Made by a program: the position numbers and the translations under genes
The notes under the pieces: generated by a model
Database searches by the model: none
The model's input: the letters and a program-made list of their open reading frames with translations, nothing else
Told to the model about the DNA's origin: nothing
Source: GCA-2786165 sp964625775
Lineage (GTDB): Bacteria > Pseudomonadota > Gammaproteobacteria > Legionellales > Legionellaceae
Direction: 5' to 3'
Assembly (NCBI GenBank): GCA_964625775.1
Contig: CAZVEH010000008.1
Coordinates: forward strand, 1 to 58,741
Length of the DNA stretch: 58,741 bases
Shown: piece after piece, positions 9,165 through 16,647 of the stretch
How positions within the stretch are numbered: position 1 is the first letter of the stretch
Layout of the letters: each line of letters starts with the position of its first letter

Positions 9165-9587
9165 TCAAAACGGTTTGACCACTACCAATAGAACAATCAC
9201 GATCAAAAGCAACGACGGCACTTCATTAAATACTCGATAAAACTTAGTGGAATGCGTATTAGTATCGGCTGCAAATTGTTTGACACAATACCCGCAATAA
9301 GCATGATATATCCATAACAACACGATCAACCCTAATTTGGCTTGCATCCACCCTGCCTGCCAATAATAGCTCTCATTTTGGCTAAATAACCAAAATCCCA
9401 AACCACTGGTTATCACGCCCGCAGGACACATAATGGCATAAAACAAACGAAATTCCATAATGTTAAAGCGCTCCAGGCTTGTCTTGTCTTTGGCTTGGGT
9501 GTGATACACAAATAGCCTTGGAAGATAGAACAATCCTGCAAACCAAGTCACCATAGTAATGATGTGAAACGCTTTGATGATTAACAT
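9165..9587 (-). CDS. hemJ: Protoporphyrinogen oxidase HemJ
   Basis: The protein has 140 residues and four membrane helices. It carries the HemJ (UPF0093) hallmarks: the histidine in KAFHIITMVTWFAGLFYLPRLFVYH, the segment W-QAKLGLI with the conserved lysine, and FNEVPSLLLI near the end. HemJ oxidises protoporphyrinogen IX to protoporphyrin IX in heme biosynthesis at the inner membrane. The ribosome binding site AGGAG overlaps the last codons of the upstream terC-like gene, and only two bases separate that stop codon from this ATG, so the two genes are co-translated. Confidence 0.92.
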   Translation of the reverse strand: MLIIKAFHIITMVTWFAGLFYLPRLFVYHTQAKDKTSLERFNIMEFRLFYAIMCPAGVITSGLGFWLFSQNESYYWQAGWMQAKLGLIVLLWIYHAYCGYCVKQFAADTNTHSTKFYRVFNEVPSLLLIVIVLLVVVKPF

Positions 9588-9589
9588 GT

Positions 9590-10303
9590 TTATCTCCTTT
9601 TTTTAGAAGTGCGCCGTCTTTTCAGATGATTCAGCCCTTCGACCCCTAATGAAAAAATCATCACGGTATATAGATATTCTCTAGGCACATGAAATGAAAA
9701 TCCATCAGCAATAAGTAAGGTGCCTATCAGCAGTAGAAAACATAAAGCCAACATTTTTATGGTAGGGTAACGACTGATAAACTCCGCTATGGCTGTACTA
9801 GAGTACAACATCACTATAATAGCGATACTGATGGCCAATGCCATGATCCAGAACTCGTTGGTTAACCCAATCGCGGTTAAAACACTGTCTGTAGAAAACA
9901 CAATATCCATCAAAGCAACTTGTAGCACCACACCCCAAAAACTGTATTTCTTCTTTAAGTCTTTTGGAGACAATTCCTGTGGATCAACTTCGATATGAAT
10001 TTCTTGCGTGGCTTTGGCGATCAAAAAAAAGCCACCGATAATTAAAAACAAAGTATGAATAGAAAAAGAATATCCGCGGATCTCAAACAAAGTTTCATTC
10101 AAGCTCACCAAAACCAGCGCAAATGCCAATAAAAACAAGCGACTCATCCAAGCAAACGATAGTCCCCAATAACGCGCTTTCCGCCTGAGACCTTGCGGTA
10201 GTTTTTCAGTTAAAATCGATAAAAAAACCAGATTATCTACACCCAGAATGATTTCTAAAGCAGTCAATGTTAACAAAGTCAAACCCATGTCCATATAAGT
10301 CAT
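9590..10303 (-). CDS. TerC family integral membrane protein
   Basis: The protein has 237 residues with about seven helices and carries the TerC family signatures EIILGVDNLVFLSIL near the N-terminus and the second acidic motif DIVFSTDSVLTAIG in the middle. Both place aspartates inside membrane helices. TerC proteins are metal (mainly manganese) exporters or act in metal loading of exported proteins; this member is of the short YgdQ-like type. The C-terminus is very basic (KRRRTSKKRR). It is the first gene of a two-gene operon with hemJ. Confidence 0.9.
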   Translation of the reverse strand: MTYMDMGLTLLTLTALEIILGVDNLVFLSILTEKLPQGLRRKARYWGLSFAWMSRLFLLAFALVLVSLNETLFEIRGYSFSIHTLFLIIGGFFLIAKATQEIHIEVDPQELSPKDLKKKYSFWGVVLQVALMDIVFSTDSVLTAIGLTNEFWIMALAISIAIIVMLYSSTAIAEFISRYPTIKMLALCFLLLIGTLLIADGFSFHVPREYLYTVMIFSLGVEGLNHLKRRRTSKKRR

Positions 10304-10422
10304 AAAGCCTCTCTATCGAATTATCCTCAAGCTTGCTCAAATTTCACTCCATGAGCTTGCAAATGCGTTGATCTCAGGGCAAGATCATGTGTGTCTATAA
10401 ATAACTCAAATAGCCGCCGTCT

Positions 10423-10490
10423 CGCGCTTTATGCGCGGGATCCAGAGATCTTGCTAAATTCCTGGATCCCGCGGACGAGCCGCGGGACGT
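10423..10490. repeat. Cloverleaf-like dispersed palindromic repeat
   Basis: This repeat contains three nested inverted units: a CGCGC..GCGCG hairpin, a GGATCCAG..CTGGATCC pair about 15 bases apart, and a CCGCGG-ACGAG-CCGCGG hairpin. The same architecture, with diverged sequence, forms the core of the MITE-like element at 54893-55059. It sits between terC and pcnB and covers the extreme 5' end of the longest pcnB reading frame, which argues that the true start is further downstream. Confidence 0.75.
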
Positions 10491-10496
10491 AGTAAA

Positions 10497-11924
10497 TTGG
10501 TCATTGGTTGCAAATTAAATTCCAATCGAGCATTTATTCAATACACATGCGGTTGCCCTGGCCTTGATCTGTTGACCACGGTTATCTTGTATAGTACTAT
10601 ATTTGAGTCAAATTTCGAGTACCTAAACATTAATATCATTAAAAAATTCATAAATAGATCAAAGTCAAATAAGACAAGGATTGATCCCAAATATATTGTT
10701 CCCCTGAATCGCCATAGCATTCTAAAACAAAATATCAATCCTAATGCCATTACCGTGCTAGAACGCCTTATCCAATCCGGATACGAAGCGTATTTGGTAG
10801 GTGGATCTGTGCGCGACCTATTGATCAAGCAATCTCCCAAAGATTTTGATGTGGCTACAAATGCAACGCCTCAGCAGGTTAAAAAATTATTTCGTCATGC
10901 TCGCATCATTGGTCGTCGATTTAAATTAATCCATATTCCCTACCATCGAGAGATCATTGAGGTCGCCACATTTCGTGCCCATGAACCGGTCCACACTAAC
11001 CTTCAAACCAACGAACAGGGAATGCTGATAGAAGATAATGTTTATGGCACCTTAGAGCAAGACGCATGGCGAAGAGATTTCAGTGTCAACTCACTTTATT
11101 ACCACATAGAAAATGGTTCAATTGTCGATTTTACGCATGGTTTTCAAGACATCCAAAATAAACTCATACGCATCATCGGTGATCCCGTGACACGTTATAA
11201 AGAAGACCCAGTTCGTATGTTACGCGCAGTGCGATTCAGCGCAAAACTCAATTTTACAATTGCACCTGAAACAGCAGCGCCTATTCATGATTTGAATCAT
11301 TTGATTGCCCATGTGTCAGGCTCACGTTTGTTCGATGAAATGATCAAGCTTTATCAATGCGGCAATGCCTATGCAGTGCAACCTATGCTTGAAGAGTACG
11401 GTTTATTTCAACATCTGTTTCCTTTTAGCGCCAAGCTGTTAGATACGCACCCGGTACATCCCTTTTTAATGCTTGCTTTAGAAAGCACCGATCATCGCAT
11501 TAAAATCCAAAAACCTGTGAATCCAGCCTTCTTGTTTGCCGTGATTTTATGGTTTCCTGTGCAAGAACGGGCAAGGTTGCTGCGTGAGTCAGGGGTTGAT
11601 CCTGTACCTGCCTTTGATCAAGCGATGTCCTATATCTTTAGCGAACAAAATAAAATCGTCATGATACCGAAACGTCATGCGCAAGTCATACGTGAAATCT
11701 GGCTTTTACAATCCCGTTTTGCCAAACGATCTGGGCACCGCGCACATTATGTGCTGAATCACCCACGTTTTAGAGCCGCCTATGATTTTCTTGCATTGCG
11801 TGCTCTTGCCAAAGATGAATCGATTGATTTGGCCAAGTGGTGGACGACATTCCAAGAGGTTGATGAAGCAACTCAACTTAGCATGATAGATGCATGCACT
11901 GCCCCACGCCACGCCGGCGAGTAA
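10497..11924 (+). CDS. pcnB: Poly(A) polymerase I (start uncertain)
   Basis: PcnB adds poly(A) tails to RNA 3' ends and so promotes RNA decay. The nucleotidyltransferase core begins with YEAYLVGGSVRDLLIKQSPKDFDVATNATP, where GGSVRDLL and DFD are the active-site motifs, followed by RRDFSVNSLYY and the RNA-binding head segment DPVRMLRAVRFSAKL. Similarity to the family begins only near IVPLNRHSIL (about 10695). The frame given runs to the first TTG, but residues 1-~60 look like untranslated DNA. No ATG, GTG or TTG follows the predicted promoter in a sensible place; AUU codons at 10680 and 10695 are candidates, and E. coli pcnB itself is known to use AUU. Length from there (~410) fits the family. 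Confidence 0.88.
   Translation: MVIGCKLNSNRAFIQYTCGCPGLDLLTTVILYSTIFESNFEYLNINIIKKFINRSKSNKTRIDPKYIVPLNRHSILKQNINPNAITVLERLIQSGYEAYLVGGSVRDLLIKQSPKDFDVATNATPQQVKKLFRHARIIGRRFKLIHIPYHREIIEVATFRAHEPVHTNLQTNEQGMLIEDNVYGTLEQDAWRRDFSVNSLYYHIENGSIVDFTHGFQDIQNKLIRIIGDPVTRYKEDPVRMLRAVRFSAKLNFTIAPETAAPIHDLNHLIAHVSGSRLFDEMIKLYQCGNAYAVQPMLEEYGLFQHLFPFSAKLLDTHPVHPFLMLALESTDHRIKIQKPVNPAFLFAVILWFPVQERARLLRESGVDPVPAFDQAMSYIFSEQNKIVMIPKRHAQVIREIWLLQSRFAKRSGHRAHYVLNHPRFRAAYDFLALRALAKDESIDLAKWWTTFQEVDEATQLSMIDACTAPRHAGE
10572..10600 (+). promoter_or_regulatory. Predicted sigma70 promoter of pcnB-folK
   Basis: TTGACC and TACTAT are separated by exactly 17 bases. The promoter lies inside the longest possible pcnB reading frame, so transcription from it would require a start codon downstream of about 10607. 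Confidence 0.45.
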
Positions 11925-11928
11925 TCGC

Positions 11929-12408
11929 ATGCCGATCGCATATTTAGGCCTTGGTTCCAATCTTCATGAGCCGCGTCGACAACTGTCTCGGGCACTTCAA
12001 TCTTTGGCGAAATTTCCACAGACAACACTTGCCACGCAATCCAGTATATACCGCTCCAAACCTATTGGCGTCAGAGCACAACCTCATTACCTGAATATGG
12101 TCGTGATGTTAAAAACCACCCTATCTCCGCAACAACTCCTCAAGCATTGTCAGGCTATAGAACAGCAACAAAAACGACTTCGGAAAAAAATTTGGGGTGC
12201 AAGGACCATTGATATTGATATTTTATTGTACGGTCAACACGTCATAGAATTACCTTACTTACACATCCCACATCCCGAGCTTTTGTATCGAGATTTTGTC
12301 TGGATGCCTTTGCTGGAGATTTCTCCACGGCTTTGTTTGCCCAATGGCCAAGCGTTGTCTGATTGCATTGTAAAAATAGAACCTTCTATTGTTGCCTGTT
12401 TTTCATAA
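11929..12408 (+). CDS. folK: 2-amino-4-hydroxy-6-hydroxymethyldihydropteridine pyrophosphokinase
   Basis: FolK transfers pyrophosphate from ATP to 6-hydroxymethyl-dihydropterin in folate synthesis. The 159-residue protein starts MPIAYLGLGSNLHEPRRQL (the GLGSN signature), has the pterin-binding region ..IYRSKPIGVRAQPHYLN and the metal-binding motif GARTIDIDILLYG, followed by HIPHPELLYRDFVWMPLLEI. The ATG at 11929 lies five bases after the pcnB stop codon, with GGCGAG as ribosome binding site; the frame extends further upstream but overlaps pcnB without support. The pcnB-folK order is typical of gammaproteobacteria. Confidence 0.95.
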   Translation: MPIAYLGLGSNLHEPRRQLSRALQSLAKFPQTTLATQSSIYRSKPIGVRAQPHYLNMVVMLKTTLSPQQLLKHCQAIEQQQKRLRKKIWGARTIDIDILLYGQHVIELPYLHIPHPELLYRDFVWMPLLEISPRLCLPNGQALSDCIVKIEPSIVACFS

Positions 12409-12458
12409 TCTCAACTACACTCAATACTATAGGCATCATAGGTTGAAGGAGAAGAGCC

Positions 12459-12881
12459 ATGTATAAAAGTATCCTGCACGCAACAGATTTGTCAGAAAAT
12501 CATTTTGAAATGTGTCAACAAGCTGTAAAAATCGCTAAATGCTTTAAAGCTGACTTATACCTGCTGCATGTCATTGAAGAACCGGCAACGATGATCCTTG
12601 CCCAAGGTTTAGGATTTACTGAAATTGCAAGCCCAGAACCCCTACTCAACGACGCCAAAATGGTGATGTCGGTGCTAGGAGAAAGTTTAAACATTCCCCA
12701 ACAACAGCTTTTTGTAGAATTTGGATCCACTTCGGAACAGATCTTTAACAAAGCAGCTGATTTGGGATGCCAACTGATCGTGATTGGTCATCATTTCCCA
12801 CATAAGATGTCCATGTATACCGGCAACACAGCCCGTACTGTGGTCAATGAGACCAAGTATGACGTGCTTACTTTACGGTAA
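12459..12881 (+). CDS. Universal stress protein, UspA family
   Basis: The protein has 140 residues and a Usp fold: MYKSILHATDLSE with the first-strand aspartate, KADLYLLHVIEEP, then CQLIVIGHHFPHKMSMYTGNTA. The usual ATP-binding motif G-2x-G-9x-G-(S/T) is only partly kept (the G-S/T of the final part survives as GNTA, while the first GxxG is replaced by GHHF), so nucleotide binding is doubtful and it may belong to the UspA-like non-ATP-binding group. A strong AAGGAG precedes the ATG. It is expected to be a stress or growth-arrest protein in the cytoplasm. Confidence 0.88.
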   Translation: MYKSILHATDLSENHFEMCQQAVKIAKCFKADLYLLHVIEEPATMILAQGLGFTEIASPEPLLNDAKMVMSVLGESLNIPQQQLFVEFGSTSEQIFNKAADLGCQLIVIGHHFPHKMSMYTGNTARTVVNETKYDVLTLR

Positions 12882-12959
12882 TTGACCTGACACTAGTGCT
12901 CGTTGACAAGATCAGTGGTACGTGATTTTCTCAATTTGGTTTTTATCGGCAGTAAAAAT

Positions 12960-12980
12960 AAAAGCCCCTCAGGGGCTTTT
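12960..12980. terminator. Bidirectional intrinsic terminator
   Basis: AAAAGCCCC-TCA-GGGGCTTTT is a perfect GC-rich stem with an A-run on one side and a T-run on the other, so it can end transcripts from the Usp gene on the plus strand and from the small lipoprotein gene on the minus strand. Confidence 0.85.
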
Positions 12981-13000
12981 GGGCTATTGAAGTCAGTCTA

Positions 13001-13195
13001 CTAGTACCAACCGCTATAGGTGTAACTGGCATCATACCCACAAGAACTGCAAGTGCTACAAGCGCTGCATTGCCTGCTGTCTGTTGTGCTTGCGGGTACA
13101 TAGGACGAACCTAGATTGCAAATATCCGTTGTGCAACATCCATTCAGCATTGCCGTTGATATGATCAAAGCAAGTGTCAATAAGATTCCTTTCAT
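13001..13195 (-). CDS. Small cysteine-rich lipoprotein
   Basis: The product has 64 residues. A short basic-hydrophobic signal (MKGILLTLALIISTAM) ends in a lipobox LNGC, so the protein should be lipidated at Cys20. The mature part is only 45 residues and holds six further cysteines (21, 26, 43, 46, 49, 52); the last four form an evenly spaced CxxCxxCxxC stretch followed by a Tyr/Ser-rich tail. AAGGAAG lies a proper distance before the ATG. Function is unknown; the four-cysteine ladder could bind a metal or form disulfides in the periplasm. It is followed by a bidirectional terminator. Confidence 0.7.
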   Translation of the reverse strand: MKGILLTLALIISTAMLNGCCTTDICNLGSSYVPASTTDSRQCSACSTCSSCGYDASYTYSGWY

Positions 13196-13366
13196 GATGA
13201 CTTCCTTTTCGCTGTTTGTGTACTTTAATTATAGCTAAAGTTTAATAATTGTACAGTTACGAGGTGTAAAAATAGTACAGATGGTCAGCTAGTACAAATA
13301 ATTATGGAATAAGTCTCGTCCTTTCTGACCATGAGTACTTTAAGTGTTCGCTGACAAAAATATTTA

Positions 13367-13579
13367 CTATAGTTGACAAAATTTTCTACACGTGTAGTTC
13401 TTAAATCCTCCTGCATCAAAGGAACATGGATCATCCGTCGAAACACACTCGTGCGAGTAGTAATTAATACATTTCTCTGCACACCTTTGTGGTGGTGTGT
13501 TTGCATACGACAGCTCAGGCAAAATACTCACCGATGCAGACAGCAGTATTGCTACTATTATTTGTTTTAATGCTCTCAT
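13367..13579 (-). CDS. Small secreted six-cysteine peptide
   Basis: The product has 70 residues with a typical signal peptide (MRALKQIIVAILLSASVSIL, cleavage expected after LSYA). The mature ~44-residue peptide has six cysteines at 33, 37, 45, 52, 64 and 68, spaced Cx3C-x7-C-x6-C-x11-Cx3C. Two Cx3C motifs bracketing the peptide recall small disulfide-stapled helical hairpin folds, but no family assignment is possible by eye. A very good AAGGAGATATT precedes the ATG, supporting real expression. An overlapping frame on the same strand (13285-13506) lacks such support. A periplasmic or secreted role is inferred. Confidence 0.72.
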   Translation of the reverse strand: MRALKQIIVAILLSASVSILPELSYANTPPQRCAEKCINYYSHECVSTDDPCSFDAGGFKNYTCRKFCQL

Positions 13580-13901
13580 AATATCTCCTTGATTGGAATA
13601 TTAACCTAACTTCCAATTTAGTATAGTTTATACTTGATATTTTTTTTTTAAGTTATCTAAAATACAGGGTGAGATCACGTCTGAAGGAATATTAATCTAA
13701 TCTTCGTCTTTGCGAGCGATAGCGAGTCAAAGACGATGTATTGCTTTAAGTGATGAAAATTAATCCACTCATGCGATTACCCTGATCTAAAATACGGCTT
13801 TATGTTGCGACTTGTTGAACGGTTGCAAAAAACTTATGTGATTTTATCTTTGAGTTGACTCATTTTACTGACATTTTCAACGTAGATATTGGATCCCCGG
13901 C
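13580..13901. repeat. Intergenic region with a dispersed hairpin repeat
   Basis: No gene is supported here. At 13705-13735 the sequence CGTCTTTG..CAAAGACG with an internal GCGAGCGATAGCGAG forms an inverted repeat of a type widespread as dispersed elements in Legionellales-like genomes. The rest is AT-rich upstream sequence of the cysteine-rich peptide gene. Confidence 0.5.
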
Positions 13902-14087
13902 CTAATGCGCACCAGAGAATCGTTTTTTCATCACTTCACTGGGAAACTGACGTGCTCCGTAACTGATGTCGTAGTTGTTTAAAAAAGCATTTCCGTGTAA
14001 ACAATTCAGAAATTGATATTTTTTACCAGGATGCTGGGGGGTGTTGTCCTTAAAATGGTACAGATGATAATGCCCGTGTTCGTCCAT
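13902..14087 (-). CDS. Small hypothetical protein, His-rich N-terminus
   Basis: The product has 61 residues, starting MDEHGHYHLYHFKDN and ending ..VMKKRFSGAH. It has no signal peptide, membrane helix or recognised domain. A GATGAGG eight bases before the ATG and a clean intergenic position support translation. The four histidines within the first twelve residues might bind metal, but this is speculation. Unrecognised; it may be a lineage-specific protein. Confidence 0.5.
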   Translation of the reverse strand: MDEHGHYHLYHFKDNTPQHPGKKYQFLNCLHGNAFLNNYDISYGARQFPSEVMKKRFSGAH

Positions 14088-14162
14088 GATCTTAGCCTCA
14101 TCTTATGATAAATTAAGATATAGTCTATAAAAATCAAATGATCAATCCCCTTTGACCAGAGG

Positions 14163-14807
14163 TTATATCATGTCGGGCTCAAAAGCTCCTTGAAAAGATA
14201 CAGTGCCCAACAAAGGAACGGAGAGTTTACGTTTTAATGTATGTAAATTCTCTTGTTGCGCAGACATCTTTGGATCCAGGAAATTTGCAATCCACCCTTT
14301 GCATGAGATCCCATGCGATTGTAACGCCCATGCGGTCAATAATGCATGATTGATACAGCCTAAGCGCATGCCTACCACTATTATAACCGGTATCTTGCTT
14401 TGCGTTAAAAAATCAATCCAGGTTTCATCATCATTCAAAGGCACCATCAAGCCTCCTGCACCCTCGATCAGCAAATGCTCTAACCCAGCGCTGGGATAAG
14501 ACTGACAAAACGCCAGGATCTCAGAGACCGATAGGGTGAACCCATTTTCTCTAGCCGCCAAATGTGGCGCAATCGGCTTTTGCATCATCCAACGATTGAT
14601 AGATGGTGTCAGGACGCCATTTGCTTTTTGAAGAGCCTCAACGTCTTCATTGATCAACACACCTTGTTCTTCTCGACAACCACTGGCAACAGGCTTCAAC
14701 GCATGCGCAGGCTGTTGTTGCTGCCTAAAATAATCTAATAACGCAACCGTCACATAAGTTTTACCACAATCAGTATCAGTGCCTACAACAAAATAAGTAT
14801 TCAACAT
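14163..14807 (-). CDS. bioD: Dethiobiotin synthase
   Basis: BioD carboxylates 7,8-diaminononanoate to dethiobiotin with ATP and CO2 in the cytoplasm. The 214-residue protein starts MLNTYFVVGTDTDCGKTYV, a P-loop slightly diverged from GTDTGVGKT, and keeps the substrate lysine in LKPVASGC, the PHLAARE segment and LIEGAGGLMVPL. Its ATG overlaps the last codons of bioH (7-base overlap), so it is the final gene of the guaB-guaA-bioF-bioH-bioD chain. Length fits the family. Confidence 0.94.
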   Translation of the reverse strand: MLNTYFVVGTDTDCGKTYVTVALLDYFRQQQQPAHALKPVASGCREEQGVLINEDVEALQKANGVLTPSINRWMMQKPIAPHLAARENGFTLSVSEILAFCQSYPSAGLEHLLIEGAGGLMVPLNDDETWIDFLTQSKIPVIIVVGMRLGCINHALLTAWALQSHGISCKGWIANFLDPKMSAQQENLHTLKRKLSVPLLGTVSFQGAFEPDMI

Positions 14808-15538
14808 AACATAGACTCTAGGGTTTGGAGGAATTCTGTGGGATGGGATAAAAAAGGAATATGGGCTGCATTGGGTAAGAAGGCGTATTGAAAATGAGGA
14901 TAACGGATTTGCATTATGGGCATTAATCTTCGTGGCACAATGCTATCTCGCCGTCCAAACATAAATGAAACAGGTTGCTTTAGGGCATCCAACGCCGTGC
15001 GCAAATCCCATTGCTTTAAGACCAATAAGCCTTGCTCTAACCCCAAAATTTCGTTTAACGCAGTTTGTTCAAACGGGTGATCAACATCAGGAGGTAGTTG
15101 CGCCTGTACAAATTGCGTGCGGGTGTGTTGAGGGTCGGCTTGGAACTGCTGACAAAATTCATCCAGTACCTCAGGGGTAATCCCGGCCCAATTGGGTTCT
15201 CGGATGAAATATGGAGAAGAGGCAATATTGACCAACTGGCGCACTCTATCAGGTGCCTCTGCTGTCAATCGGGTCGCAAACAGCCCTCCTAATGACCACC
15301 CTGCTAATATAAACGTCTGTGGCAATTGTTGTAATAATTCAACCTTAAACTCAGTCCATGACATCACAGGACTGCCACCAAACCCAGGTAAATCCACTAA
15401 AATAATTTGCTGCACAGCCGTTAAATTTAGCAAATCAGGCATTAAAGGCTTCCAAATCTCGCTATCAAATCCCCAACCATGGAATAAAACCAATGCGGTT
15501 CCGTGACCAAACGATTGAATAGCCAACCGATTACTCAT
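14801..15538 (-). CDS. bioH: Pimeloyl-[ACP] methyl ester esterase
   Basis: BioH is an alpha/beta hydrolase that removes the methyl ester from pimeloyl-ACP, closing the pimelate-forming part of biotin synthesis. The 245-residue protein has the oxyanion region VLFHGWGFDSEIW, nucleophile serine in LAGWSLGGLFA, the acid in MFGRRDSIVP and the catalytic histidine in NAAHIPFLSHP. The start is the ATG at 15538, which shares the ATGA overlap with the bioF stop; the longer upstream frame only runs inside bioF. bioC, bioA and bioB are not in the window. Confidence 0.93.
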   Translation of the reverse strand: MSNRLAIQSFGHGTALVLFHGWGFDSEIWKPLMPDLLNLTAVQQIILVDLPGFGGSPVMSWTEFKVELLQQLPQTFILAGWSLGGLFATRLTAEAPDRVRQLVNIASSPYFIREPNWAGITPEVLDEFCQQFQADPQHTRTQFVQAQLPPDVDHPFEQTALNEILGLEQGLLVLKQWDLRTALDALKQPVSFMFGRRDSIVPRRLMPIMQIRYPHFQYAFLPNAAHIPFLSHPTEFLQTLESMLC

Positions 15539-16647
15539 GCGTGCAAAACCTGGAACAGCCGATCTATATCTTGATGCGTATGATGATGATTTAAAATAAC
15601 GCGTAAGCCCGTTTCTTGTTTCGTCACAGTAGGTTGGCGAATGGCGAAACATCTTATGCCCTGATGTTGTAACGTGAGCGCAAGGTTTACCGCTAAAAAA
15701 GGACAGCCCAATTGCAATTGCTGGATAGGCGTCAGTGAATCACGCCACTGTAACGAGGAGGATTGAATGCACTGTCTAAAGTATGCAATCAAGCTTTGTA
15801 AATGCTGGCGACGATCATCAGCATCCCTTAAAATCGCCAAAGTTTCGCGAATTCCGTATGCAAATGCAGGACTGATGGCGGTTGAGTAAACAGGTTGTCG
15901 CGTGGCTTGCAGTAACGCGTCGATCCAATCTGCTTTGCCGGCAACGATTGCACCCGAAGCAGCCAAAGATTTGCCAAAAGGAATCACTCGCAGTGGAACC
16001 TGATCTTGAGTCAATCCAGCGGCCTTTGCCCCGCCAAGTCCCTCAGGTCCTAAAACCCCAAATCCATGCGCCTCATCAACCACCATTGGGGTGCCTAACC
16101 CTGATATTTCAGCAAGAGGTGCGCATAAACCACTCATGCTAAACACAGACTCCGTCATGATCAAGGTCATCGCCGCAGTATGCTGTAATTTTTTTTTCAG
16201 ATCGGTCAAATCATTATGAAGAAAGCGCGAGTAAGTTGCTTTGGATAATTCTAAGCCATCGTAAACCGATGCGTGTACTGATTTATCTATCAATACATGG
16301 GCTTTAAATTGGGCCAATAAACTGACAACACTTAAATTAGCTACATAGCCCGACGAAAACAATAGGCAATCATCAACGTTGAGCGCTTCAGCAAAATCTT
16401 GTTCCAATTCGCGGTGAATGGGATGGTAGCCAGATAAAACCATGGAACCACCACTACCAACCGGATAACGCTCACATCCAGTTTGGTAGGCTTTTTTCAC
16501 CCGGTCATCGGTACTTAAAGACAAGTAATCGTTGCATGAAAAATCTAAGCACGAGAGTTCAGATCCTGCTGAGCGCGAACGGTACAATCCTTGTGCACGA
16601 CGCTCAGTAAGGTACTGCGCAAATTGTTGAGTAAGATCCTGACTCAT
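15535..16647 (-). CDS. bioF: 8-amino-7-oxononanoate synthase
   Basis: BioF condenses pimeloyl-ACP (or CoA) with L-alanine, using pyridoxal phosphate. The 370-residue protein starts MSQDLTQQFAQYLTERRAQGLYR and shows FSCNDYLSLS, the glycine-rich GSGGSMVLSGYHPIHRELE, the cofactor aspartate in MVVDEAHGFGVLGPEGLG, and the Schiff-base lysine in VIPFGKSLAASGA. The start at 16647 forms an ATGA overlap with the guaA stop codon, coupling translation; an in-frame codon two residues earlier is less likely. Confidence 0.95.
   Translation of the reverse strand: MSQDLTQQFAQYLTERRAQGLYRSRSAGSELSCLDFSCNDYLSLSTDDRVKKAYQTGCERYPVGSGGSMVLSGYHPIHRELEQDFAEALNVDDCLLFSSGYVANLSVVSLLAQFKAHVLIDKSVHASVYDGLELSKATYSRFLHNDLTDLKKKLQHTAAMTLIMTESVFSMSGLCAPLAEISGLGTPMVVDEAHGFGVLGPEGLGGAKAAGLTQDQVPLRVIPFGKSLAASGAIVAGKADWIDALLQATRQPVYSTAISPAFAYGIRETLAILRDADDRRQHLQSLIAYFRQCIQSSSLQWRDSLTPIQQLQLGCPFLAVNLALTLQHQGIRCFAIRQPTVTKQETGLRVILNHHHTHQDIDRLFQVLHA

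Noticed and set aside
10304..10496. Search for a tRNA or small RNA between terC and pcnB because of the strong folding
   Set aside because: The folding is explained by the dispersed cloverleaf repeat; no tRNA consensus boxes are present.
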